Shown here piece by piece: positions 10,491-22,733 of a DNA stretch of 64,000 bases. Numbering within the stretch: the first letter of the stretch is position 1; every line of letters starts with the position of its first letter. A program made the position numbers and the translations under genes. Origin of the DNA: Cercospora beticola (taxonomy: Eukaryota; Ascomycota; Dothideomycetes; Mycosphaerellales; Mycosphaerellaceae); NCBI RefSeq assembly GCF_033473495.1, contig NC_088942.1:1736001-1800000 (forward strand), read 5' to 3'. The notes beneath the pieces were generated by a model. It did not search any database. It was not told the DNA's origin and saw nothing but the letters and a program-made list of their open reading frames with translations.

Positions 10491-12292
10491 TCATTCTAAT
10501 AACAAGAGCGCGACAGCTTCGTACTCTGGCGTAATTTCGCACAGGTACCCAGCATGGTCAAGGTAAACCGACCACCGTGGAGGAGCGTGAACCCCGGGTA
10601 TAGAGCAACCTGTGACGATTTGATCCCCTGCAAAGGCCTGCTTGTTCCGAGAGCACTCGTGGACCTGGCCAGCACTTGCATTTTCGAAACCTTCCAAATC
10701 TCCTGCTGCTGGTATCTCATACCCTCGCACACGACGATCCCGCGGCTCGCAGGCCCCCGTTCCCGATCGAGCGAATGTGGTGTGCAAGATATCACGTGCA
10801 GAGGACCTGAAGTCCGCAACCAGCCGAGTACCGGACAGGTGTGTCGCTTCCCGCTACCAGAAAGATATCAAGGCTATCCAATGTTGGAGACCATGCGGAA
10901 CGCTCATCCGATCACGATGCAAAAGCACCTCAATTGTTGATATCCGGGTTCTGGTAATCGCGAGCTGGATATAAGTAGGCTCGGACGAAAGCTTCCTCTT
11001 TGGGACGGATGGTGCGAACGTGGGAGCACAAGACCTGCGGCTCCGAAGCGGCTCATCCCCAGCTTTTATCCGGAGATATGCGATGCGGATAGTAGACCTG
11101 GTCACTTGGCTTCTCGGTAACCGGTGGTGTATGCTATTGATCCACGTTCGAGGTCAACGCGCCGAGTAACAATGCCAATGCAATGGACATGGGGAATCGT
11201 TTTAGGGGCGCTCCAATACGCCCAGATGCTACACAAGAGTCGATCACGACGTTCATGGTACAGGCGCAAAGCCCACAAATTCCTATTGAAGGCCATGGGA
11301 GTTGTCAATTGATGCACAAATAGCCGGCTACGTTTGCTGCATGTGGGATTCGTTCAGTACGGGTGTGGTCTCTACACCGCGTGCCAATACCACCGACCTG
11401 GGCCCCGAAGTAGCACGCAACATCACCCACGAGATCTGTCTCACGACGACGAATCCGAGCCATTCGGTACCCGACAGTAGCAAGGTTGCAGACTCAAGCT
11501 TCTTCTGCTGCATCACTTTCCCCCTTCTGGAAGCTGATGCTGTACCAGGGCCAAGTCGTTTGCGCAGGCGTTTGGAAAGACTTCGCGAAGGGAGCATCCA
11601 TGGCAGGCATATAGGCTCGCACTCTAATGACGCGTGCCAATACTGTCAACCAAACCAACCAGATTGTCCCGGCCCGGTGCTGTGCAAGCTCAATCTCGGT
11701 CTTGGTCATTTGCAGGCTGTCATGCGGACTGGTCTAGTCCTCCAGTCCCCCAGAGACACATCTCATTCTCACCGCCTGTGATGAGGGCCTCAGACACTGT
11801 GCAGAGCTCAACCTCGACGTTTTCACAATGCTGTACTTTACAGAGCTGCCTGGCAAGTGAAGAGCGTCCAGCTTCGCTCGAAACAGCAGTTCCGGAGTGT
11901 CAACTCCGAATTTTACGGCACTCGTTCCGATGTGTATGGAAGCGACATCTTCATAGGGCTGAACGTGCGACAGACATCTGGCATTGACCACGGCAAGCCG
12001 AGACATGGGCTTTGAACTCTAATTCAAAGTCCCACCAACATCGTAGGGCACATGCCGCGGGCACTCGAATGTCAGCATGACAACTTTGCAGCAACACTGC
12101 CCGATATCACGATAAAGGATCAGCATCGCTCGCGCGGGACAGTATCCAAGTAGCCGGCCTTGTCTTGACCTGTCGATTGTCATTCTCAAGCTCTTGTGAC
12201 GACTCGAACGGATGAGGCTTGACAACTTGCACACGACGCAGAGTCCGTCGATCTGATTTTGAGTTCTGACCATGTTGAGAAGCGTGGTTCAT
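10491..12292 (-). other. Unresolved coding-like region, perhaps a decayed multi-exon gene
   Basis: On the minus strand, stretches with coding character follow each other in changing frames. One starts at the ATG at 12006 (MSRLAVVNARCLSHVQPYED) and stays open to a possible 45-base intron (GTAAAG to GCACAG), followed by SEALITGGENEMCLWGTGGL. Further pieces lie at 11600-11500, and a final one ending at 10491 includes EIPAAGDLEGFENASAG. Stops and frame changes between them prevent a single model, and I recognise no family. It may be a gene broken by indels, or several small exons that I failed to join. Confidence 0.3.
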
Positions 12293-12299
12293 GAGCAGG

Positions 12300-15184
12300 G
12301 AGTCAAGGACAGCGCTGGTTCCTCCACCTCAGGGTCCCCCATGACTGTCAAACGATCCATGTCAGCACGCCGTGAAAAGTCAAAAACCGACAAGCCTCAC
12401 TAGGATCTAATGTCCCTGGAGCCTGCTCAATGCACGCAATGCCAGACCCTCGTGGGTATTCCTTCACCCTGGGATTCTGACCATGCTGCTCGCTTCACCT
12501 TGTCCTCATGCCCCAGCATGGCTGACCAGGCCTCCTGGCTACGTCTCAGAGTCGCACAGAAAGCGTCCAGCGTCGAGTGCAGACTCGGGCACTTCTGAGT
12601 TACCCCCGGTCCTCAATTCGCGCCCTCATAGATCTGTGGATCTCGAATGCCAAAACCCTCCCTACCAAGGGATCGACCTTCCAGGGATAAGCGACCATGA
12701 TCTCGCAAATGCGACGCTAGTTTACGAGGCGATCTCTTGAGTGTACGGAATTGGAAAATTGGAATTTGTCGAATTTCTGAATGTCGAACCTCTGACTGTC
12801 GAATCTCTTCATAATATGTCCATTGATATGGCTCTGGTAGAAGCGGTCACCTACAAAGGAAATCGGGGCGCAATTGGATTCTGTCGGACGATCCGATGCT
12901 TGAGATATTACAGGTCCGACTCTTGAACATGGCCCCGCTAAAGTACCATCAGGTACACGAGAAGCGCGGATAGCGGTGTGGTATCCTACAGATCTCACAA
13001 CACCTGCACTGGCGTTGCTGTTCCCAGCAAAACGGAAGTAGTCCACCAAACAGTTGATCGGTCTCTTGCCCTCCCTCTTGTTTCGGAGCCGAAATCTTGT
13101 GCATGTTCCCAGGATGAATCTGTATGTTCTTGTCAACATGGATTTTATGGGCACCCTGCTCAGAAACGCGGTTGGTCTGGTGTTTGCCCAGAACGTAATG
13201 ACATAAACAAAACATCCTGGAGCTTGTCGTTGTCCAAGTGACAGGTCTCGGCAGACGTTTGCAGTACCGGGGAGTGCTGACTACGATCTCCACGGAGAGA
13301 CGTCATGACAAGACTTCAGGAGAGTCTCTGATACTAATGAAAGAAGTAGTAAAACGCTTTTCACGAGCTGCACAACGCTCTTCCCTCCGAGTATGATGAC
13401 ATGTCGCCACTTCGACGAGGTAAAAATGCCGCAGCAGCGTCATCAGTGACATTGAAATAGATCCGCGCAGAGGCGACTCGCCTATGATTACTGAGGACGG
13501 TCGTTTAGACCAGAAAATGACGTTTGGTGCGGAAAAGGGCTGGTATAGCGAGCGCTACCACTGCCGCACGCTCTCGTCATCAAATTCTTCACTGTGCAGG
13601 GGAGTAGCGGCAAAGGTCACGAAAAGGCAAGTGATCTTCAGTATCCGCTCAGTGATGAAGTCTTGCAGGTATAGTGAGACTTGCTCGCTGCGGGTTTGCA
13701 CAGGTGTAGGCTAAACCGGACTTCTGAAGCTGACGACGCAGGTGTTGCACTTTGTGATGAGAACAACAACGAAACAACACATGGTTCCAGCATCTACTCC
13801 CAAGAGTACAATTCAAGACAAAACTGCGTACAACTTCTGCGGCAATGACGAGTCTCACATACTGTACCTTTTCCGCCAGTGGCTGAACGAGCTTCATGCT
13901 TGAGGAAGAACGCTGTCAGCAACACAAAACAAGACCTTCCACCTCAAAAAGCCAAAACTCAACAGACGATAGGAGTTCGCTCCGCACGTAATCGAACGAG
14001 AAGACATTCATGCTTTTGCTATCCTGCAAACACAATTCTCTCCGCGCCCGCATCTCCCACGGCTCCCACTTCTTCCACCTCTTACGCACGACTAGTGCAC
14101 ACGCCTCATTAGGCCAAACACATGACTTCATCAAGTGGCAACACACGATCCTCGATCCTCGCAAGAACAGCGGCCGGGCACAAGCAACATCCCGTGAAGA
14201 AAGAGCCGTAGTACAGCAATAATTGCCGTGAAGAAAAATCCACCGGCATGGAGTCCGTTGTCGGGCCATTTGTGATGAAGAATGAACAGCACACCACGCA
14301 AAGAACTCAGAAAAGTCCACAAATACAAATCTCCTTTTTCCCCCTTTCGTCCGAATATTGTATTGACGACGAGAACTTCGGCTTCTTGTCCCATTCTGAA
14401 CCGGAGTAGCCCTCAGTCACATGTAGCGTCTGGGAACAAGCTTTTCGATAGAAGGGAGTTGGATCCGAGACAGAGAGAGAGTGAGAGAAAGATTAGGCGA
14501 ATTTGCCGTTTGTGGTATGGAGTACGTATTGTAGTTAGGTACAGAGGTACAACAACAACATCCACAAGGAAAGACAGGGGTTGCGCAACGCGTCGTATCG
14601 CGATGTTTTGCAACTGGCTGGGAACAAGACCAAATTTCCCGTGGGATGATTAGATGTCTTGCTTGAGTCGCGCGATCTTTGGGAAGGGATAAGAATGATT
14701 CGTGTTGGATCTTGCGATTCTCGCGATTACTGAACATTGCGGCTTCGAAGTCATGAAAGTCATGTGTTCAATTATCCTTGACAACAACAAGCTTGGACAA
14801 TGACCAAGGAAATAATTCGAGAGATAACATCAAAATCACAGAAGTCAAGAATGCCAATCTAAAATGTGTCGTTCTCGTATGCATGTCTGCCTAGAAAAAG
14901 AAAGGAAAAAATCCGTCCGTGTCCGTGACTCCATGCGCTCAACGGAAAGTGAAAATCTACATCTTTGCCCGCCCGCGCGCCCATTCCAATAACTCATTTG
15001 CACCGATTTCATGCCTGTGGTCGTAAAGGTATTCCGTAAAAACTCCGCATTGCTGCAATCCTGTGCAGCAGCCTATTCTATCGAGTAGGCCTCCGAGTGG
15101 ACCTTCGAATATGCCATCCTGCTGCCCAGCCATATCTCGACTTTCTGGAGGGTCCTCGCTCGATTCTACGAGACAGTCGTCATG
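12300..15184. other. Gene-poor region
   Basis: Apart from the small tandem repeat at 12766-12810, I see only short open frames without motifs, start context or splice signals. The right end serves as the 3' flank of the Ariadne gene on the minus strand. Confidence 0.45.
12766..12810. repeat. Three tandem copies of a 15-base unit
   Basis: The units TTGTCGAATTTCTGA, ATGTCGAACCTCTGA and CTGTCGAATCTCTTC follow without gaps; each shares TGTCGAA. A shorter related pattern (GGAAAATTGGAAT) precedes them. Read on the minus strand the array gives an F-D repeat, but no gene there is supported. Confidence 0.8.
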
Positions 15185-16899
15185 CTATATATCAACTGAG
15201 AATTCCCAGTTTCCTGAAAACTAGTCAGCAAAGGCACGGAGAAAAGGTTGAAAGGGCAATAGGTTACTCACCATCCTTCAAGTTCTTGGCAGTGTCGTCC
15301 AGCAGCACAATACGACGTTGGTTGCAATAACTCGTCTTGTCCATCATATCCACCTTCAGCTCCGAAAGCTGCTCCGTGGGCTTCTCGAACATCTCCGAAA
15401 GATTCTCGACAGCCATTTCCAAATCCTTTTGATTGTCCTCGAAAATCTCCGTTTGGTTGTTACGCTTGAGATAGTACGCGAAAGCATATGTCCACTTCAG
15501 GGTCTGTCGGCACATCTGAAGAGCGTGCGAAGCGTTCTCGAGAAATTGGACCTCGATCCATGACAAGCCGGATTGGTTCTGCAGAAGTTGCATCTTCTTC
15601 TCGGTCTTCTCGAAGATATTCTTGTCCAGCTTGGCAGACTGCTCGTGGTTGGCGTATCGATTGTAGTAGTGGAGATAGCGCTCGAGCGATTGTCGACTCT
15701 TGGCTTGAGCATCACGAGCGTCTAATCCAGACTTCTCTTCGTATCGATTGCAGTTGTACCAACTCGTGCCATGCTCGGACCAAACACCCATGCACATCCA
15801 GCAAAACTCATTCCGGCATTTGCGACAAGTCATGTGGTTGCAACCTCCATTCTTTTCGATCGTCGACTGGCACTTCGGACACTCCTTCGTGTTTGCGTTG
15901 ATCCAGTTCGCGGTCTCGCTGTCGTCTTCGCATTTCTTGAGCCACAGTTTCACCAGCTTGCAAGGGCATGGTTGGTGATCCGCCAATGTGCAGCCGAAGC
16001 AAAAGCTGTGCTTGCGATCACAGATGACAGTCGGCACAATTCGATGCAAGTCTCGCTTCTTCACCCCGCACTCAATGGCGTAGATGCACTCGGGCGCAGG
16101 GCACCACTTCAGATTCTCTTTGTCATCCACATACGTTCGCATCAGCAGTTCATGGTACCGGTCTTTGAGCTCGGTTGGCACTAGTACTTCCAGCGATTTG
16201 GAATCCACAATCTTATTGCATCCATCGCCAGGGCACTTGATCCGCGCGGCCTCACCCTCATCTCTGATCTTTTGAACCAAGTAATGTCGATAGCAGTCGA
16301 CGCAGTACCGATGTGCGCACTTCATGGCGAAGCTCTGCAGGCCTGGCTCGTCCTCGCAGCAGATGTCGCAAGCGAAACCATCTATCGTTTCGATCCGAGG
16401 TGGGTCTCTTTGTAGATCTTGACCAAGGCCTGCCTTCTCCAATGTCCCCTCCTGATCATCCATGTACTGCTCAATGACTCGCTCCTTGTTCCATCTGGCA
16501 TATCGAAGTAGTATTGCTGTCGATTCGTGGGGCTGTTCGAGTAACGTGGCGACCTCGTTGATCTGTTGGTCCTGCTGTGCCTGGATGTCTGTGGGGCTGT
16601 AGGCCTTGAAGTCGACCTCGAACGCCTTCTTTTGCGGCTTCATAAGCTTGTCCTGCGATTGAAACATGGCTCCCTCGTCGTCGTCGTTGAAGTCGTCCAT
16701 ATCGCCGTCGGAGTCTATAAGTTTCAAAATGAGCATGTTTCCTTGACAAAACGTAGTTGCACCCTCTTCGCAGAGCAGGCTTCATGTGTTTGGCAAACAG
16801 CTTACCATCTGCACCGAAATCGACGCTGCTATCCTCATCGTCCATCATGCCGATATCCCCGCTGCTAGCCAAGCTCTGCACCTCATCGTCGCTATCCAT
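15185..16899 (-). CDS. Ariadne-type RBR E3 ubiquitin ligase (HHARI-like)
   Basis: Three exons are supported: 16899-16806, 16714-15272 and 15213-15185, giving 521 residues. The introns (91 and 58 bases) have GTAAGC and GTGAGT donors. The order is that of Ariadne proteins: acidic N-terminus, UBA-like segment, RING1 from Cys147 (CDICCEDEPG), IBR, then RING2 with ECPKCQSTIEKNGGCNHMTC, where the cysteine of GGCNHM (about 323) is the thioester-forming residue of RBR ligases. A C-terminal helical Ariadne domain follows, ending in NWEFSVDI after the last splice. RBR ligases take ubiquitin from an E2 onto this cysteine and then to the substrate, often working with cullin-RING ligases. The start is the first ATG in frame, but the same frame is open without an ATG up to 17232, so an upstream coding exon may exist. 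Confidence 0.93.
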
Positions 16900-17643
16900 G
16901 ATGTCCTTGTCGCTCGCTAGCGTCTGCGGTGTAGCAGGCAGCGCCGCGTCCACGACAGGAACCTTGCAGTGTGCGGTCTTGGTAGCCTTTCGAGCCGCTG
17001 TTTCGAGGATAGGAGCGTTGCTAGCAATATTCTCTCGCTTTCTCTTGACGGAAGGCGTGGTGGGCCACCGAGTCGCAGCCGTCTCGCTTGGACGAGACAG
17101 CAGCGAAGTATTGAGGCCTGAGGAGTCCGAGGTGCTGACTGCTGCGGGTAAGTGGCGTTTATCTCCGTTCGCAGTCCGAATGCTCGAGTGAGGCTGAGTG
17201 GATGCTCGAGCGTGGAGGACAGAGGCGAGACCTCAAAGACGCATGCCTGTGCCTAGGCGGCGAGGGTGAAGGAGCGGTGCGAAGTGAAGGTGACGGCGGA
17301 AACGGGTTTGTCAGGTGCAAGTAGAAGGAATGACGCTGCTGGCAGCAGGCACGAGAGGCTCCTGCCGGAAGCGGGAGCGGCAAAGCACGTGCCTTCTAGA
17401 AGGCTACCAACACAAAGGATTGTCTGAGACCAGGTCCAAGAATCTCCGGAATCATCGATGTCATGAGCAGCGATCGTGCTGGTCGTCCTATCTATCTGGA
17501 AAGCGATACAAAGTTGTGTGCAAACGCAGGCGTCGAACGGAACTTCGCAGCGGAACTCGAAACACGAAGCGATAGTAGTCAATTGAGGGGTGGCGTGGAG
17601 GATCACCCGCTTATGGTCATTCGTACATATTGTCTGGTAACGT
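16900..17643. other. Region between the Ariadne and eIF2B epsilon genes
   Basis: The minus-strand frame of the Ariadne gene continues open through 16900-17232 without an ATG and reads like protein (for example TPSVKRKRENIASNAPILE). Beyond that I see nothing supported. It is 5' leader or an unplaced exon on the left, and 3' flank of eIF2B epsilon on the right. Confidence 0.4.
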
Positions 17644-19870
17644 CTAGTCCTCATCACTGTCCTCCTCCTCGCTATCTTCGTCGTCGCTAGCACACAAAAC
17701 CTCCACCAATTTCTCCGTGTCTTTGCGAACAGCCACCAATTCAGCTGAAGCTGAGCTCCTTGCATCATTCCACCACTTTTCAAACCCTTCTGGCTCAATG
17801 ATATCCTGATGGGCCAAAGCATTGGACAGGAATAGCAAAATCTTGTCGCCTTGACCACGGTGTACCAGATCCGTTTGAAGGTAGAGCAACCAGGATGCTT
17901 GCTCCTCTTCCGAAGCAACGTAGGCAGTGATGATCTCCTTGTATGCAGGAATGAGCTCGTCGACTGCCTCCTTTGGCGACCTTCCACTGTCCACAATCTG
18001 TGCTGCGCGTTTCGAGAAGGCAGTCGCTGTGACCCGCACAATCTGTTGATCCTCTGCATTGACTCCAAGAATGAGCGCCTTGAACTCGGTCTTGATGTCG
18101 TCAGGTGTGTTGCCCTTCGCCATATCATCGACCATCGAGTTCACTGCTTCTTGGTGGAAGTCCTTCGCCTTCTGCCTCGACTCGCCGTCTTCTTCGGAGC
18201 CGGCTGATGCGAAGCTATCACTTCGGCCCGTGTCTCGCCTAGTGTGGTGCACTTCCATGTCCTCATCGTCGTCTTCTTCAGAGTCGAGGTTGCTGATCGC
18301 ATCATCTTCGACTATGAGGTCGACGTCTTGTAGGCCGGAAAGTAGGCTGTCCAAAGCTTCCTCTTCATCATCGTCCAGTTCCAAATGGAAGCCTTCGCCT
18401 TCGGGACCAACCACTTTGGGGTCAGCAGCCACCTCCACGATCTCATCGTGCTCGTACCCTCGCTTTCGCTTCAGTCGAGATATTCGCTGTTTCCCGCTTA
18501 CTGTCACTCCATCGGACACCTTGACACCATACGAGATCAGTGCGCCGTTCTCGATTGTACAGCCGTTGCCGATAACTGCGTCGTTAGCAATAACAGCATT
18601 GCCTATCACCGCATCGTCGCCAATCTTAGCGTCATCCCAGATGTATGCTCCATCGATCTTTGCCCGTGCTCCGATCACGCACCGCCTGCCAATTACACTG
18701 TTCGTGATGACGGTGCCATCCCCAACGCTAGTTGCTTTCCCAAGGATCACTCTCCGATTTACTCGACTGGATCGTGCCAACTGGACGCCCTCCTCGCGAT
18801 AGACGTTGCCTTTGTAGAGTTGAAATGACTGGCCGGCGACCATGTTTGTATCGGGCGTCAGAGGGTAGCTCCATCGGGAGATGACATCCTTGCTGATAGA
18901 ATCGAATGACCTCAGATTGAGAACCCTAGCTGCGTACCCCTCGCGAGCAATGTGCGTGTGTACAGTGTATTGGAAAGTTTCGAAGTCCTTCAGAGTGCCA
19001 TGCAGGAAGCCGCGCCTCGGGAGTTGCCAGTCGAAATTGTCTGTATATTGGGCCAGTACTTCCGGTGTGCAAATATCAATGCCGCAATCAATAAGATCTT
19101 CGTGCACGTCAATCTCATCGTGGTCTTTGAAAACCTCGCCTGGAATTTCCACCATAGTGCTCTGTCCGGGCCTCAGCTGTTCATAGTGCACGCAGCGATG
19201 TGAGTTCGGGTCAATGACAAAGATGCGTCGCTGCTGCTGAGACTTCGTCCTATGTGAGCCTCCAGCTTCACGGAGCACCATGGTCATGAGAGCTTTCTTG
19301 TCTTTCTCGCGTCGAGCTTTGTGAGCAGCCAGTGCTGTATCAAGTGAGATGTTGGCAACGACATCAGCGTATACGGCGATAAAATCACCGACAATCAGTT
19401 GCTTCGCGTCCAGGTCTCTCATGCAGTCGCCTACAGATCTTGATGCCGACTTGATGACTTCAAGGGCGAAAGGCGAGGTGTCTTTGACCCATTTTGAGTG
19501 GCTGTTGCAATATCAGCTTCATCTTCGTGCGCTCGGCCAGAGGTGTAGCGCATCCTGCAATCGGGTTCATCGCGGTAGTGGTCGCCGCCTGGAGCAAGGG
19601 CTCTTACCTAAGATACTCTTCCACCGCATCAGTGTGATTGCCGCAGTACAGATAGACCTCTTCCACACCGGCACCAGCTAGGAACTCGAGCGTATACTCA
19701 ATCAAGGGCGTGTTGGCCAGTGGAAGGAGGCATCTCGGCCGCTCGAGTGTGAAGGGATTAAATCTGGTTTCGAAAGAGTCCGCGAAGACGACAGCTTGCA
19801 AAGGTTCCTCGCGCTTCTCCTCGCCGCCTTTGTTGTCTTTCGTCGCACCTTTCTTCCCTTTGGGAGGCAT
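17644..19870 (-). CDS. GCD6: Translation initiation factor eIF2B, epsilon (catalytic) subunit
   Basis: Two exons, 19870-19608 and 19501-17644, joined across a 106-base intron (GTAAGA donor, AACAG acceptor), give 706 residues, normal for the family. The N-terminal nucleotidyltransferase-like domain begins LQAVVFADSFETRFNPF and includes RPRCLLPLANTPLIEYTLEF. A left-handed beta-helix of hexapeptide repeats follows (GRRCVIGARAKIDGAYIWDD, then NAVIANDAVIGNGCTIENG). The C-terminal W2/eIF5C HEAT domain ends in a very acidic tail (DDEDSEEEDSDED). This subunit exchanges GDP for GTP on eIF2 in the cytosol and is the target of eIF2 alpha phosphorylation. Splicing yields YLSHSKWVKDTSPF, continuous with the family. 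The symbol is that of the yeast orthologue. Confidence 0.96.
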
Positions 19871-20572
19871 GTCGCTGATATCTTGCTGTGGGGAGGATTG
19901 TCAGATATCGTTGGTGTTGACATGGCAAGACCGAAGGTCTGGAATTCTTTCATGACTCAGCGTTTGGGATGCGCCAAGACTCCCTCCAACCTCGCCTGCG
20001 GCCATGGTTCTGTTGTGGGTTGCAACGAGATCAGAACTACCACCTCGCGATTGCAAGTCGTTAGAGGTCTGAGAAGGAGATAGGAATATGCCCCCCGTAT
20101 ATTTATGTTTCAAGACGAGAATGCCCGAATGAGCGAAGTAGACGCTAAGAATTGCATATGATCGATCAGATCTGCCTTGGTATTGGCACGCAGCTACCTA
20201 AAGATAAGAATAATTCTCATTCACACTCTCTCCTCGTCGAACTCGGGACACTTCGCCATGCCCAGCGACGGCACTTCCTTTCCTAGCGGCTCCTTGAGCA
20301 TCATTACCTGGAACAAATTTCCCTGTCCAGTGCCAACAAGCAAGCAACCAAGCGAGCAAGCAACAAGTCCAATTGCAACTGATGTCGCCTTTTCCAACGT
20401 CAAAGTTCCCCTCGGTTCACCACCAGAACCGCAGCCAGACTTCAAACCAAATCCTTTCTCCAGTGCTCCGCGCCGAGCCACATAACTTCCCCAGAGGCAA
20501 ATCAGCAATGTCGCTGAACGTATCTACATATGTACAGGGTATCAGGCCAATCAGGACGCTGCGCGACCAGGA
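19871..20572. other. Intergenic region, eIF2B epsilon / skn7
   Basis: About 700 bases lie between the eIF2B epsilon start and the skn7 stop, both genes being on the minus strand. Only short unsupported frames are present; it should hold the eIF2B epsilon promoter and the skn7 3' untranslated region. Confidence 0.5.
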
Positions 20573-22733
20573 TCACCGTGGCGGCCGTTGTTGCATCATG
20601 TGAGGTGCAGGTATTTGTCCCATGGAAGGATTAAACATCTGCTGGCGTTTCGCATCTATGCCCATGTCAGGCCCACCAGTGATGCTATCGATGGGTCTTC
20701 TTTGTGCCACTTGGTGCGGCAGCATTCCACTCGCTGCAGGCGCATACATCTGAGTCGATGGGGCGTGAAGTACGGGCTGCGCATACGGCGTGGACATGTT
20801 GTATGCATCGTCACCAAGATTGCTTCCAGATGGTGAGCCCGCTGTCAACTGGTTTGGCGAGTTCCAATTGCTATTCGTTGCGGGAGACGTGGCTGGCGAC
20901 TCTTCGCTCTTCAGACTGCGGTTGGTGGCTTTCAAAGGAGGTGCCATCGGCTCCAGACCTTGGTTGTTCTTCTTTAGATGAGACAAGTGTTTCTCCAGCA
21001 TCGCGAGCAGACCCTCCTTCGTGAAAGGCTTCGGAAGGACATCGTTCATCCCTGGAAAGATACTGTTAGCGCTGCATTCTGCTCCATTAGGGACGCATTC
21101 CACTTACCATGCTGGAAGTACATCGAGATATCGTCGCTTCTGATATTCGAAGTCATGGCGATGATTGGCGTCGCGTTATCGAACTGGCGAACCAAGTGCG
21201 TAGCAGAGACTCCGTCCAGGTTAGGCATAATGATATCCATCAAGACAAGGTCAAACTTCGCGCCGGAGTTGAGCCTATTGACTGCTTCCAGTCCATCGAG
21301 CGCAGTGTCAACTTTGCAGGCGAAAGAGTACAAGAACTTTCCACCAATGCGTCTGCACGTTCCATCGTCTTCAACCAGGAGAATGTGAGGCGTGCGCGTC
21401 CAACCTGGATCGAATTGGGCGCTCTTCTTGCGAATGTCAGGCTGCTGCGCTGGTTGGTGATAATTACCATCAGGCCCCTTCGCCGGCAGCGGATATGGAA
21501 TGTTATTGACGTGGTCGCCGTACATTGGATCAATCCCTTGAGGATTTTGCCCGATTGGATATACCAGCGTGTCCAAATCATAGCCGTGGGAGCTCGATGA
21601 GGCTGCAGAGTGTGGTTGTGCGCCGCGACTGGATGAACGTGTGCCGCCATTTCGTGACAGATGGTCCGGAGGTGGTGTGGTGAGCGTTGCATTCATTCGT
21701 ATCGCCGCCTCGTTCATCTGTTCCAGGTTCCGGGTATTCAGCATGTGGTCGGCATTCACCTGCTCGAGCAGTTTCGAGGCATGCTGTAACGGCGAAGCAG
21801 GCACGTCGTCTTCTGGAGGTGGTAGCGAATTGCTCGTGCTCCCAGGAGTGCCCCCGTTGACACCGTTTGCGTTCGCAAAAGGATTTGGATTGACGATCCG
21901 GCTTTCCCTCCGTCTTTGCGCATCGACAGTATTCAGAAAGTTCATGACATATTGCATCACGTGCTCGTGGTTGACGACAGTTTTCTGCACTCCAATTAAT
22001 TCCTGCATCATGATCGTATGGTTCATGTTGAGGTCGTTGTATCTCTCCTGCAATTGTTGCAGTTGCTGCTGGGTCGCCACTAGTTGTGTGTTGATCATAT
22101 CAACTTGCTGAGTGGGCAGCAGTTCACCATCATTACCCGTATTTGCTTTTCGTGGTGCTGGAGCTTTTCGCCGGATGTTGTCCAGCGCATCTTTATTGTT
22201 CATTTTGAAATCGGGATGCTTGAATTCCCATGCCTGCTTATATTTGAGCTCAACTCAATTCTTTTCTTTTGCTGCAACCTTACCCCAGGACCGTATGGCG
22301 ATGCGCCGCCTTCTTCGTTGTTATGCCGTACTTTGTGGAAGTCATATTTGTTCAACTGCCGCACAAAACTGGCAAAGTTGCTGTGCTTGAAGTGTTTAGG
22401 CAGGATATGCTTGGTGAACTTCTCGTTCTGCGCGCGTTGTTAGCGCGTATTATGTCTGATTTTTCTTGTCCTTCCATACCTCCAATACCACGAAGCTGTC
22501 ACCTTCATTGCCCCATCGAACGACGCTTTCATCCTGTGGTCTCTCAAGCATTCTGAAGAGTTCTTGTCAGTATAAGGTGCGGTGAAGCGGGTAGCGGTCG
22601 TGCCTACTTGTAAAGCTTGCGAACCTGCACTTCATGGTCAGCACGCTCGCCATTACACCCAAATGTCTCCTTTCTAGCCCCAACATACAAAGTCGCTGCT
22701 GTTGCTGGCCCCTTGGCCCGATTGACTGTCCAT
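20573..22733 (-). CDS. skn7: Skn7-type transcription factor and response regulator
   Basis: Six exons (22733-22689, 22624-22608, 22552-22480, 22427-22284, 22233-21108, 21051-20573) give 627 residues. Exon 2 has only 17 bases and encodes most of VRKLYK. Residues 14-103 form an HSF-type DNA-binding domain, with [20 protein letters not shown] and [14 protein letters not shown] glutamine-rich coiled coil lies near 140-170. The receiver domain, about 375-490, has the acidic pair in [10 protein letters not shown], the phosphoacceptor Asp426 in LVLMDIIMP and the conserved lysine in VLPKPF. The tail is Pro/Ser/Asn-rich. Skn7 receives phosphate from a Ypd1-type phosphotransfer protein and, with Yap1, activates oxidative-stress genes. 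All introns are 50-64 bases; one has a clear GCTAAC branch site. It is divergent from the peroxiredoxin gene at 24174. Confidence 0.95.

Noticed and set aside
16757..19203. Plus-strand Ser-rich frames over the Ariadne and eIF2B epsilon genes
   Set aside because: Antisense shadows of acidic coding sequence.
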